Shown in pieces: positions 1 through 8,169 of a stretch of 27,906 bases of DNA. Both the position numbers and the translations under genes were made by a program. The DNA is taken from positions 1 to 27,906 of the IMG/VR virus record IMGVR_UViG_3300030109_003480. One strand, 5' to 3'. Positions within the stretch are counted from its first letter, which is position 1; each line of letters opens with the position of its first letter. The DNA comes from a virus. Below the pieces are notes generated by a model, which made no database searches, had not been told where the DNA came from, and worked only from the letters and a program-made list of their open reading frames with translations.

Positions 1-224
1 CACAATTAGATGCACAAAGAGCAAATATGTTACAGCAAGCACAAGAACCTTTTACAAGATTACAATTAGGTCAAAACCTACTTCAAGGTATGCCTAGCTC
101 AAGTATTCCATCAACATTTACACAAGCCACACAACCAGCTGCAAATCCATTTTTGCAAGGTATAGGTGCATATACAACATTATCACAAATAGCACCTTTT
201 AGTGGTGGGCCTACGGGGAAGTAG
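1..224 (+). CDS. Virion-like structural protein, C-terminal fragment (partial)
   Basis: The reading frame is open from the first complete codon at position 3 and stops with TAG at 222-224. The gene begins outside the window and only about 73 residues are seen. They are rich in Gln, Ala, Pro and Ser (LQQAQEPF, LLQGMP, TQATQPAANPF, SQIAPFSGG). Tails of this composition are common at the C-termini of marine phage tail or internal virion proteins, but no domain can be named from this piece. It lies directly before a 636-aa virion-like protein in the same direction, with the next start codon one base after its stop, as in a tightly packed late operon. Confidence 0.7.
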   Translation, partial: QLDAQRANMLQQAQEPFTRLQLGQNLLQGMPSSSIPSTFTQATQPAANPFLQGIGAYTTLSQIAPFSGGPTGK

Positions 225-225
225 T

Positions 226-2136
226 ATGGCACCTAAAAATATTTCAGGACTTAATATAGGTGATACCGATCAATTATTAAATCTAATGGGTTTTCAAAGA
301 CCTAAGACTGCCTCTGAAATTATGGAGCTATACAATCAGGGCTTGGCTGGTAAAGGCCCATTAAAAGATAAGTTTATATCACCAATTGGACAATTGCAAA
401 CATCACCTGGCGAAACTACAGGCATGGGTATTTTAAAGGGTATAGGCAATATTGGGTTGTCTGGATTAGAAAATTTAAGGAAAGCAACAGGTTTAATATC
501 TGCTTTTACAGACCCAACTGGTAATGTTATTGGTGATATATTATCTCAAGAATCACCCGAGGGTTTCAAAAAAAGAGTAGCAGGCAGAGATAGATCAAAA
601 GACACAGTAACTGGTCAAGAACCTTTTTTACCAAATGTAGAGCCAAATATACCTGGCTCAGACATATTTACGCAAGTCGGTCAAGATAGATTACAATCAG
701 CTGCTGCAAAAGCTATACAAGATACCTTAAAAGGAAGTCAGCCTGATGCCAGAGCATTTGGTGCTGGTGATTTTGCTGATGCTGAAACTGTTGCTAAAAT
801 ACAAAAAGAAGCTGAAACAGATACCTCTGCACCCGATAGTGATATTGACTATACAGATACATTTACAGACAAAGATTTAGAAACAGCTTCTGATACAGGG
901 GAGGGCCAAGCACTTACAAATGCACAACAAGCTACAAAGAGTGCATTAGACTCTTTTTTACAAGAAGTAAAACCTGGCATAAAGCCTGGTGAATATGCGG
1001 ATTATATTAAAGAATTTGGTGAAGCTACAGGATTAGATATATCTGGCGACCCTGATACTAAACAAGCATTAATGTCTTTTGGTTTAGCACTTATGCAAAA
1101 CAGAGCTGGTAAAGGTTTTAATTTAAGCAATATACTTGGTTCAGTTGGCGAGGCAGGAGAGGCTGCTATGCCAGAGTTTAGTAAGGCTGTTAGTGAGGCT
1201 AAAGCCATAAGAGCAAAAGCTGGTGCATTTGCTATTAGCAGAAAAAAAGAAGATCAAGCAGCAGCCATGAACAGAGGTAATTACTATATTGTACCAAAAG
1301 GTAAAACTGGTGGCATAAAAGGTTTACAACAAAATTTTGAAAAAGGTCAAAATGTTAGACTTAATAGTTTTGAACTTGCAGCACTAGACGAAAATGCTAA
1401 ATTTAATGAACAGTTTGAAATTATACCTGATGCAATATACAAGAAAGCTGCAGAGGCTTATTTTAAAACACCTGAGTTTGGTGAAAAATATATGTCAAAA
1501 TATACACCGATTTCTTTATTTAAGGATGCACCTAAAGATTTGCAAATTGACGTTGCAAATATAAATCCTAATTATAAAGGTCCTGATTTACCAAAACAAG
1601 GTTTTTTCAATCCTAACCAATATGATACTTATATTCAAAGACTTACAAGAATGGACAATGGCTTAAACAAAATTGAAAAAGATTTGGGGAAAGCTTATAA
1701 CATTGTCAAGTCTGGAAAAGTAGATGCTCCAGGACAAATATCGGATAGTATTTCAAGTTTTGCAGCAGCTTTTGGCTTTAAAGGCAGTGATGATGCGACA
1801 GACAAAGCTAAAGTTTTATATGTTTTAGATTCGATAGCTGCTAAAAAAGCACCACAAATTTTAGGTGAGGCTGGTAAAACCATTTCAGATGCAGATAGAG
1901 AAAGAGTTACAAAAATTGTTGGTAGATTAGACACTTTTTCTGATCCAAGAACCTTACAGTTAGCTTTAAAAGAAGTTTACGAATTAATTGTTGTTGAAGG
2001 CAAACAAGATATTAGAGATGGTGTAACCACCTTAAATAAATATACTGGAAGAGAGACTCCTGTTTTTGAAAATAAATACAAAGGTTTAAAAGTAGGAGAT
2101 GATGGTATATTTAATGTTCAAGATGAAGATGACTAA
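226..2136 (+). CDS. Large virion-associated protein of unknown function
   Basis: The protein is 636 aa. The ATG at 226 is chosen over an in-frame GTG at 202 because GGGGAAG sits just upstream (215-221) and the GTG lies inside the preceding gene. The N-terminal half is Gly/Ala/Asp/Thr-rich with acidic stretches (residues about 190-235). The middle and C-terminal parts look helical. I recognise no enzyme motif. Composition, size and its place between another structural fragment and a 980-aa virion-like protein, upstream of the lysozyme, suggest a tail or internal (ejected) virion protein. This is inference from position, not homology. The stop overlaps the next start (TAATG), which implies translational coupling. 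Confidence 0.75.
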   Translation: MAPKNISGLNIGDTDQLLNLMGFQRPKTASEIMELYNQGLAGKGPLKDKFISPIGQLQTSPGETTGMGILKGIGNIGLSGLENLRKATGLISAFTDPTGNVIGDILSQESPEGFKKRVAGRDRSKDTVTGQEPFLPNVEPNIPGSDIFTQVGQDRLQSAAAKAIQDTLKGSQPDARAFGAGDFADAETVAKIQKEAETDTSAPDSDIDYTDTFTDKDLETASDTGEGQALTNAQQATKSALDSFLQEVKPGIKPGEYADYIKEFGEATGLDISGDPDTKQALMSFGLALMQNRAGKGFNLSNILGSVGEAGEAAMPEFSKAVSEAKAIRAKAGAFAISRKKEDQAAAMNRGNYYIVPKGKTGGIKGLQQNFEKGQNVRLNSFELAALDENAKFNEQFEIIPDAIYKKAAEAYFKTPEFGEKYMSKYTPISLFKDAPKDLQIDVANINPNYKGPDLPKQGFFNPNQYDTYIQRLTRMDNGLNKIEKDLGKAYNIVKSGKVDAPGQISDSISSFAAAFGFKGSDDATDKAKVLYVLDSIAAKKAPQILGEAGKTISDADRERVTKIVGRLDTFSDPRTLQLALKEVYELIVVEGKQDIRDGVTTLNKYTGRETPVFENKYKGLKVGDDGIFNVQDEDD

Positions 2137-5078
2137 TGGCTGTTATAAAAGTAAGAGATCCTGCAAGCGGTGATATAAAACAATTTAATATTAAAGGTGA
2201 TACACCTACAGATACTGAAAAACAAAGAATATTAAGTGTTTTACAACAAACTCCAAGATTAGGTCAGCTTAAAGGTTTAGAGCAAGCTGGTGACACGATT
2301 AGTAACAAAGATAGAGAAAATTTTGATTATAAAACTGGTGCAGATTCTGGATTAAGAGCCTTGTTATCTTTTGGTGAATCAGCAGAAGATCAAGAGGCTA
2401 TATTAACAAAGCTTGTAGGAGCAGATGGTTTTACAAGAGATAATGAAGGAAGATTAGCATTAACATTTGAAGGTCAACGTAAACGTGGATTAGATCCTGT
2501 GGGTAAAAATTTAGTCATAGAAGATGAGGGTTTTTCATTTGGTGATATAGCTGACTTAACTGGATTTGTGCCAGAAACTGTGGGTGCTATAGGTGGTACT
2601 ATATTAGGATTACCTTTTGGATTAGCTGGTGCATCGGTTGGAGCTGGTGCTGGTGCTGCACTTGGACAGACGATAGAAGAAGGCGTTGAAAGTTTACTTG
2701 GCGTACAAAAGCAAAGTGCGGAAGAAGTGGCAAAAGATGTTGCTACAGAAGCTGCTTTGGCAGCTACTTTTGAATTTGGTGCTGGATTAATATTTAAGGC
2801 TGGTAGAGCAGTAGTCGGTGGTGGAGCAAAACTAGCTAAAGGTGCTGGAACTCCAACAGCAAAACTCGAAGGCGAAAAATTAGCTAGAGTAGAAAGATTA
2901 TTAGACAGAGATTATATACCAAGTGCTGACGCTCTAGGTGCACCAGCAATGGTTGGGTACAGACAAAAGTTTTCTGAAAATGTACTAAGAGACGATACAA
3001 GATTAAGAAAAAATTTAGATGCAGCTTTTAGAGATAAAGACAATTTAATAAATGATTTAATAGGTGCTCAAGCAGATGCAGCGGCTGTTGGGTTTGGTAA
3101 TTTGTCAAAACAACAATTCAACACATTAAAAAAAGCACAAACAGACGCATCAAAAGCCTCAATAAAAGCTATTAATGAAAGTATTGATTACATTCAAAAA
3201 AATGTAGATATGGATGTTAGCATTAATGAAAGATTATTAAATAGAGTCAATGATGCTTTTATAAAGTTTGAAAATAAAACCGCATCTGATTTTGCAAGAG
3301 TAGATGACTTATTAAAAGAGGTTGAATTACCAGGTGGTGCATCAGCACAAACAGCAAGAGTTGTGCCGACATTGGAGATAAAAGCTTCTCTTGAAACAGT
3401 TATTGAAGAAGCTGGTGGTATAGGGGCTACTGCGACAAGAACACAAGCTGCAGTTGAAGCCATTAGAAATCTTCCTGAACAGGCAAGTTTTAGACAAGTT
3501 GTATTAGCAAGAAAACAACTTAATGATGCCTTGATGTCAGAGAACGCTTTATTTAGAAGAGTGTTAGATGATAATTTAACAGGTTTAAGAAATACTTTAG
3601 ACAGAGCTGTTGATGGATCTAATTTAACTAAGTTGGAAGGTTTAAAAGGTTTATCAAACGCTGCCAAAGAAAAGATAAGAGAAGCATCACAACTTAGACT
3701 TGACGCTATGAACTCTTACAAGGCTGGAAGAAAAGCTTTTGAAGATTTAGAAAGATTTGGCCTCATTAGAAGTATAAGAGATTTGGGTGTTGATAACCCT
3801 AATGTAAAATTTGAAATAGATACGTTTTTTAACAGAGTGTTAAAGTCAGATCAACCTGAAAGGCTTAAACAATTAATAACGACTGTCGGAGATCAAGGAG
3901 AGGTTTTAAGACAAGAGTTATCAAGGTCATTCTTGGAAAACTCAATTAGAAAAACTGGCATTGCTCAAAGTGGTGAGTTGTCATCTGGTAAATTTAGTGG
4001 CACTTTATTTAACAATCAAATACTTAAACTTGGCGATGATGTTGGCAAGGTATTGTTTAAGGAGCAATGGAATGAGTTAAAAAACCTTGGTGAAGTGATT
4101 GCTAGGTCAGGAACAGAAAAGCTTGATAAAGAAATTTTAGATGAAATCATTGCTCGTGGCACAGCACAAAATAGACCGCTTGTAGATTCTTTAAAAGAAT
4201 TAGCAGAGGCTAAAGAGGCTTTTGCACAAACAAAAAGCATTAGCTTAGTCAATAGAATGAATCAAGGGTTGTTAGACCCAGCAGAGGCTGTGCAAATTGT
4301 TGCAACACCTGGTCGTGTTTCTTTAGCAGAAGCAAAGAAAATTAAAAAGTTTTTTGAAAAAGATCCAGAGGCTTTGCAAAATCTTAAACAATTTGTGGTA
4401 GAAGATATACTGTCAGCAGTTGATCAAAATGTGTTTTCAAGTTCACAAACAGCACAAGCTTTGCTTAAACACATAAATAGATTTGATCCAAAGGTTATGA
4501 AAGAAATACTTGGAGAAAATGAGTTTACAGCTCTTAAAGAATTTGGAAAAGATTTAGAACTTTTAAGCGATGTGTCAAGAGAGGGCACAATAGCTGCCGC
4601 AGGTATTACATCAAATCCTATCAAAAGATTTAAAGAGATTGTACAAGCAAAAATATTTAACATGATTGGATCTAATCCAGAGATAGCTAGAAAGTATGTT
4701 CAAGCAGCCAAGGCTGGTAGAGGCAATCCAGAAGCTGTAAATGACAGAGTAGCTGATGCAGTAAATGATGCAGCTGGAAGACTTAATTTAGGGATCACTA
4801 GAGCACAGATAACTTCGGCTGTTCCAAGACAAGTTCTTGCTCAAGCTGTTGGGCCTCAACCAGAAGATAGAAGGCCACCAGCCAGGACAAATACAGGGTT
4901 AGGTTCTATTAACGTACAACCAGCATCTAATGTAAGTGCTGTTGGTAATATAGATATTACACAACCTGGAGTAGGTGCAACACTTGGATTAAGTCCAGCA
5001 GATCAAGCTATTGCTACTAGAGGCAGATCACCATTGTCAGTGCCAAAAGAACAATATGGAGGATTATTTAACAGATGA
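2136..5078 (+). CDS. Large internal-virion/ejection-like protein
   Basis: The protein is 980 aa and starts at the ATG inside TAATG. Its N-terminus reads IKVRDPASGDIKQF then GDTPTDTEKQRIL, a short segment often seen at the front of marine phage internal-virion proteins. Residues about 144-176 form a Gly/Ala-rich hydrophobic stretch (ETVGAIGGTILGLPFGLAG and on), which could insert in a membrane. The rest is mainly helical and charged (residues 190-900), with an Arg/Pro/Gly-rich tail. Long helical proteins with one hydrophobic segment, located late in the structural operon just before the lysozyme, fit phage ejection proteins; this role is inferred. It overlaps the lysozyme start by ATGA. Confidence 0.75.
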   Translation: MAVIKVRDPASGDIKQFNIKGDTPTDTEKQRILSVLQQTPRLGQLKGLEQAGDTISNKDRENFDYKTGADSGLRALLSFGESAEDQEAILTKLVGADGFTRDNEGRLALTFEGQRKRGLDPVGKNLVIEDEGFSFGDIADLTGFVPETVGAIGGTILGLPFGLAGASVGAGAGAALGQTIEEGVESLLGVQKQSAEEVAKDVATEAALAATFEFGAGLIFKAGRAVVGGGAKLAKGAGTPTAKLEGEKLARVERLLDRDYIPSADALGAPAMVGYRQKFSENVLRDDTRLRKNLDAAFRDKDNLINDLIGAQADAAAVGFGNLSKQQFNTLKKAQTDASKASIKAINESIDYIQKNVDMDVSINERLLNRVNDAFIKFENKTASDFARVDDLLKEVELPGGASAQTARVVPTLEIKASLETVIEEAGGIGATATRTQAAVEAIRNLPEQASFRQVVLARKQLNDALMSENALFRRVLDDNLTGLRNTLDRAVDGSNLTKLEGLKGLSNAAKEKIREASQLRLDAMNSYKAGRKAFEDLERFGLIRSIRDLGVDNPNVKFEIDTFFNRVLKSDQPERLKQLITTVGDQGEVLRQELSRSFLENSIRKTGIAQSGELSSGKFSGTLFNNQILKLGDDVGKVLFKEQWNELKNLGEVIARSGTEKLDKEILDEIIARGTAQNRPLVDSLKELAEAKEAFAQTKSISLVNRMNQGLLDPAEAVQIVATPGRVSLAEAKKIKKFFEKDPEALQNLKQFVVEDILSAVDQNVFSSSQTAQALLKHINRFDPKVMKEILGENEFTALKEFGKDLELLSDVSREGTIAAAGITSNPIKRFKEIVQAKIFNMIGSNPEIARKYVQAAKAGRGNPEAVNDRVADAVNDAAGRLNLGITRAQITSAVPRQVLAQAVGPQPEDRRPPARTNTGLGSINVQPASNVSAVGNIDITQPGVGATLGLSPADQAIATRGRSPLSVPKEQYGGLFNR

Positions 5079-5524
5079 ACATAGATGAATTAAGAGAAGA
5101 GCTTAAAATTGACGAGGGCGTGAAATACGAAATATACCTCGACCACCTTCAGCTACCTACGCTAGGAATCGGACATTTGATTCGAGAAACAGACCCTGAA
5201 CACGGACTTCCTGTTGGCACAGCAATAGATGAAGAAAGAGTTAATGAATTATTTCAATCAGACATTGAGATAACGATTATTGAATGCAGAGAGTTATTTC
5301 CTAACTTTGATGATTTACCTAAAGAGGCACAAAAGATTTGTGCGAACATGATGTTTAATCTCGGTCGTCCAAGATTTTCCAAATTTATAAAGTTTCGTGC
5401 TGCACTCGCAGAAAATAACTGGTCTGAATGTGCAATTCAGATGGAAGACAGCCGTTGGCACAAACAAGTTCCAAACAGAGCGAATCGCCTGATTTCAAGG
5501 ATGAGAACGATTGAGTCCACCTAA
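5075..5524 (+). CDS. Phage lysozyme (glycoside hydrolase family 24, T4-type muramidase)
   Basis: The protein is 149 aa, close to T4 lysozyme (164 aa). The catalytic pattern is clear: Glu14 in IDEG, Asp23 in YLDH, Thr29 in LPTLGIGH. The spacing E-9-D-6-T is exactly that of T4 lysozyme E11/D20/T26. Downstream, NMMFNLG and the final W-H-x-Q-V-P-N-R-A-N-R segment are typical of the family. The enzyme cleaves the MurNAc-GlcNAc bond of peptidoglycan. No signal peptide or membrane segment is present, so export would need a holin, or the enzyme could be carried in the virion. It is coupled by ATGA to the preceding virion gene and is the last gene of the late operon seen here. Confidence 0.95.
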   Translation: MNIDELREELKIDEGVKYEIYLDHLQLPTLGIGHLIRETDPEHGLPVGTAIDEERVNELFQSDIEITIIECRELFPNFDDLPKEAQKICANMMFNLGRPRFSKFIKFRAALAENNWSECAIQMEDSRWHKQVPNRANRLISRMRTIEST

Positions 5525-5692
5525 ACCAAGGACTTTGCTTTCAGTATTAATATTTAACTTTTCACATTCCTTATCAACCATTAAACCTATTTGTTGTCTT
5601 GCGTTTCTTCTTTCTTCTTTACAAATTAATTTAAGTTTTTTGTAGGTGTCAATATCTACAGCTATTGACTTGAATTTTGATATGTCTGTCAT
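5495..5692 (-). CDS. Small ribbon-helix-helix-like protein
   Basis: The protein is 65 aa, on the minus strand, overlapping the 3' end of the convergent lysozyme gene by 30 bp. It has a strong ribosome binding site (GGAGG, complement of 5700-5704) seven bases before ATG. The pattern KSIAVDIDTYKKLKLICKEE, followed by an Arg-rich turn and the helix QQIGLMVDKECEKL, matches an Arc/MetJ-type ribbon-helix-helix: a short strand of alternating hydrophobic residues, then two helices. Such proteins are usually dimeric DNA-binding repressors. The match is by pattern only. It is the only leftward gene in the first 22 kb, and its ribosome binding site abuts the start codon of the divergent nuclease gene. 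Confidence 0.7.
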   Translation of the reverse strand: MTDISKFKSIAVDIDTYKKLKLICKEERRNARQQIGLMVDKECEKLNINTESKVLGLGGLNRSHP

Positions 5693-5704
5693 TATACTAC
5701 CTCC

Positions 5705-6079
5705 ATGACCTATTCATACCCATTTATACCCAAAAAGAACAGAAGAACCAACAAATATTTTGCGAAAAAAACTGTAGCTATGGGATTAACATTTGACAGC
5801 AGATGGGAAGCTGAAAGGTGGGGACAACTCAAAGCTATGGAAAGAGCTGGTGTCGTTACTCAATTAGAGCGACAGATAAAGTATGAATTATCAATAAATA
5901 ATGTAAAAATTTGTAATTATATAGCAGATTTTAGATATTTATTAGAAGAAGAAAATGGTCTTTCTAAACTGGTTGTCGAAGATGCAAAAGGCATATTAAC
6001 ACCAGAGTTTAAACTAAAAAAGAAGATGATGAAAGCTATTCACAATATAGATATTCATCTCTCTTACAAAAAAAAATAA
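5705..6079 (+). CDS. DUF1064-type PD-(D/E)XK nuclease
   Basis: The protein is 124 aa and begins with a basic segment (PKKNRRTNKYFAKK). It then shows the signature of DUF1064 phage nucleases: GLTFDSRWEAERW (Glu35), LERQIKYEL (Gln57), YIADFRY (Asp75) and VVEDAKG (Glu92, Lys95). The E, D, E-x-x-K set forms a PD-(D/E)XK active site. Members are predicted to act on branched or recombination DNA (Holliday-junction-resolvase-like); the substrate is not established here. No ribosome binding site precedes ATG 5705, because that sequence is used by the divergent leftward gene. The start is therefore uncertain, but the basic N-terminus fits the family. It leads into the replication operon. Confidence 0.85.
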   Translation: MTYSYPFIPKKNRRTNKYFAKKTVAMGLTFDSRWEAERWGQLKAMERAGVVTQLERQIKYELSINNVKICNYIADFRYLLEEENGLSKLVVEDAKGILTPEFKLKKKMMKAIHNIDIHLSYKKK

Positions 6080-6088
6080 TAAAGTTTG

Positions 6089-6117
6089 TTGACAATTAGG
6101 TTATGTATGCCTATCTT
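6089..6117 (+). promoter_or_regulatory. Sigma70-type promoter P1 with spacer operator
   Basis: TTGACA (6089-6094), a 17-bp spacer and TATCTT (6112-6117). The spacer ATTAGGTTATGTATGCC contains a degraded form of the GGYAATNATTRCC element found in the other promoters of this window. It lies about 40 bp upstream of the first gene of the replication operon. Confidence 0.75.
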
Positions 6118-6158
6118 GTAGGTATCTAGTGCTTAATTTAACAAGAAGGAGAATATTT

Positions 6159-6596
6159 ATGGACTTAGATTTTACGACTATGCCTATGGCTGATGTCTTC
6201 CGATATAGGGAAGACCTTAAAAGTCAGCTAGAGGCATTAAAGAAAAGACAAGCTGATATGAATGAAAAGCTTGCACTTAGATTTGGCAATGAAGCCAGAG
6301 AAAAGTTAAATGATGATAATAAAGACTTTGGTTCTGTTACTTTAAACGAGGACGAATACAAAGTTAAAGTATCTATCAGACAAAAAGTTAACTGGGATCA
6401 AGAGGGTCTTGTTCAAACATTTATGAACGATATGTCTGAAGATGATGCTAAACATTATGCAAAGATTACTTACAGTATTGATGAGCGTAAGTATAATAAT
6501 GCACCGCCTGCAATAAAGGATAAGTTACAAAAGCATAGAACTGTTCAAGTTGTAGGTACTTCAGTTGATATTACGGAGGCTGCTAATGGCTCTTAA
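6159..6596 (+). CDS. Hypothetical coiled-coil-type early protein
   Basis: The protein is 145 aa. ATG 6159 is preferred because AAGAAGGAG lies 8-15 bases upstream; an in-frame GTG at 6129 has no such site. Residues about 10-45 form a charged heptad-like helix (YREDLKSQLEALKKRQADMNEKL), then a KVKVSIRQKVNWD segment and a helical C-terminus. The middle and C-terminal part resembles small phage proteins that often accompany Sak4-type recombinases, but I cannot name a family. It is the first gene behind promoter P1 and overlaps the start of the ATPase gene by 11 bp, so it probably works in replication or recombination. Confidence 0.75.
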   Translation: MDLDFTTMPMADVFRYREDLKSQLEALKKRQADMNEKLALRFGNEAREKLNDDNKDFGSVTLNEDEYKVKVSIRQKVNWDQEGLVQTFMNDMSEDDAKHYAKITYSIDERKYNNAPPAIKDKLQKHRTVQVVGTSVDITEAANGS

Positions 6597-7440
6597 AATT
6601 ATTTCTGCTGAAGAGCGTTTAAAAGAAAAGCGTGGACATAAGATTGTTGTGTGTGGACCAAGTGGTGTGGGTAAGACTACTCTTGCCCGTACTCTTGATC
6701 CCGATACAACTTTGTTCATGGATTTAGAAGCTGGTGATGCAGCCATTGAAAATTGGCCAATTGATGTTATTCGTCCACAAACATGGGAAGAGTGCAGAGA
6801 TTTTGCTTGTTTTCTTGGTGGCCCTAATCCAGCTCTAACACCAGAACAACCTTATAGTGAAATTGAGTTTCAAAGAGTATCTCAGATGTATGGCGATCAA
6901 ATGGAAGTTATGAAGAAGTATGACTCTATTTTTGTCGATAGTATTACAGTTGCTGGTAGGCTTTGTTTTCAATATTGCTATGGTCATGCAGATAACAAAT
7001 CTGATAGAACGGGTAAGGTTGACACGAGATCCGTGTATGGTATGCAAGGTCGAGAGATGATGGGTTGGCTTACACACTTACAACACATTAGATCAAAGAA
7101 TGTTATCTTTGTAGGTATTCTTGACGAAAAAGTTGACGAATATGGAAGGACTAATTTTGAGTTACAGATTGAAGGCTCAAAAACTGGTCGTGAACTTCCA
7201 GGCATTGTTGACGAAGTTATCACGATGGCAGTTATGCCAGGTGGTGATGAACAACCTCCATACAGAGCGTTTGTATGTCAAACCTTAAATCAGTGGGGTT
7301 ATCCAGCAAAAGATAGGTCTGGACAATTAGAGGTTTTAGAAGAACCTCATTTAGGTAAACTATTAACAAAAATCAGTGGTCGTGATGCTAATAAAAAATT
7401 AAACTTTGCATCACCTAATTCTAGCGAAGGGAGTAAATAA
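6586..7440 (+). CDS. Sak4-like RecA-fold ATPase (phage AAA_24 family)
   Basis: The protein is 284 aa. ATG 6586 has GGAGG six bases upstream and is preferred over a TTG at 6565. A Walker A motif GPSGVGKT is at residues 24-31 after a short KIVVCG strand. TLFMDLEAGD follows, with the acidic residue expected of this family, and a Walker B-like segment DSIFVDS comes later. This layout is that of the phage nucleotide-binding AAA_24/Sak4 family, which are RecA-like single-strand annealing or strand-exchange proteins in phage recombination. The next gene encodes a likely ssDNA-binding protein, the usual partner of Sak4, which supports the call. It overlaps both neighbours. Confidence 0.85.
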   Translation: MALKIISAEERLKEKRGHKIVVCGPSGVGKTTLARTLDPDTTLFMDLEAGDAAIENWPIDVIRPQTWEECRDFACFLGGPNPALTPEQPYSEIEFQRVSQMYGDQMEVMKKYDSIFVDSITVAGRLCFQYCYGHADNKSDRTGKVDTRSVYGMQGREMMGWLTHLQHIRSKNVIFVGILDEKVDEYGRTNFELQIEGSKTGRELPGIVDEVITMAVMPGGDEQPPYRAFVCQTLNQWGYPAKDRSGQLEVLEEPHLGKLLTKISGRDANKKLNFASPNSSEGSK

Positions 7441-8069
7441 TGATTGATTTTAGTAACGTAACATCTGGCGGTGGTGGGGGAGATTTTGATCTCATTCCTG
7501 CTGGAACTATTTCTCGTGCTATCTTAACTATTAAGAGAGGTGGCGAGGTCTTAAAAGAGTATTCACAAGAGCCAATGTTTAAAAGCAGTGAACGTGGCAC
7601 GAAATGGATTGAATGTGAATTTGTTATTGTGGGTGGCCCATATAACAAAAGAAGATTTTGGCAAAACATCATGCTTGATGGTGGTAGAGTAGATCCAGAA
7701 ACTGGTATTTGTTTTACCAAAAAAATTGGATTAGAAACTATTAAAGATATTATTGATAGTGCCAAAGGGTTGTCTAAAGCCGACATTTCTCCACAAGCCA
7801 TGCAGACAAGAAACATCAATGGTCTTGAAGACATGGATGGAATGGAGTTTTGTGCAAAGATTGGTATTGAAAAAGGCACAAATGGTTATGCTGACAAAAA
7901 TAAGTTAGTAGGAACTTTATGTGTGGGAGATAATCAATACATTGGAAGTGGACAACCAACTAATACACCTACTCCGCCTACAACACCTCCAGGTGGTAAT
8001 CCAGCACAGTCACAAGGTAATGGGTATAATCCAGCTCCTTGGGCTAATAAGGGTGATAAAAAGGAGTAA
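7440..8069 (+). CDS. Putative ssDNA-binding protein (DUF669-like)
   Basis: The protein is 209 aa and starts at the ATG in TAATG, with GGGAG upstream. The N-terminus has a glycine run (SGGGGGDFDLIPAGT), then beta-rich sequence with KWIECEFVIVGGPYNKRRFW and MLDGG. A disordered Pro/Thr/Gly/Asn-rich tail (residues about 170-200) precedes the end PWANKGDKKE. The pattern resembles DUF669-type phage proteins, which sit next to Sak4 ATPases and are thought to bind single-stranded DNA. The tail plays the part of an SSB linker, but the acidic SSB C-terminal tip is absent. Function is inferred from pattern and neighbourhood. Confidence 0.7.
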   Translation: MIDFSNVTSGGGGGDFDLIPAGTISRAILTIKRGGEVLKEYSQEPMFKSSERGTKWIECEFVIVGGPYNKRRFWQNIMLDGGRVDPETGICFTKKIGLETIKDIIDSAKGLSKADISPQAMQTRNINGLEDMDGMEFCAKIGIEKGTNGYADKNKLVGTLCVGDNQYIGSGQPTNTPTPPTTPPGGNPAQSQGNGYNPAPWANKGDKKE

Positions 8070-8169
8070 GGTCAAAAGCTTCTAGCGGCAAGACTCCTTC
8101 TTCGTCTGCTAGAGTCGGTTTGGGTGGCACCGATGCCGCAAAGCTACCCGATTTACAAGGGAACAAACA
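8070..8169 (+). other. Structured intergenic segment before the helicase gene
   Basis: This 100-bp gap is richer in G+C than its flanks and folds well on paper. Stem 1 pairs TCTAGC (8081-8086) with GCTAGA (8108-8113), extended inward by AGAC (8091-8094) with GTCT (8104-8107). Stem 2 pairs GGGTGGC (8122-8128) with GCTACCC (8143-8149), with an alternative inner hairpin GGCA-CCGA-TGCC (8126-8137). It ends at the helicase ribosome binding site (AAGGGA). It could be a translational leader, an RNA-processing signal or a small RNA; I recognise no known riboswitch. Confidence 0.45.

Noticed and set aside
3194-3667. 157-aa antisense open frame in the 980-aa virion gene
   Set aside because: It is a shadow of a well-formed coding frame with no ribosome binding site or promoter.
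8070-8169. tRNA or tmRNA-like gene
   Set aside because: There is no T-loop GTTCRANNC sequence, acceptor stem or CCA; the stems do not make a cloverleaf.
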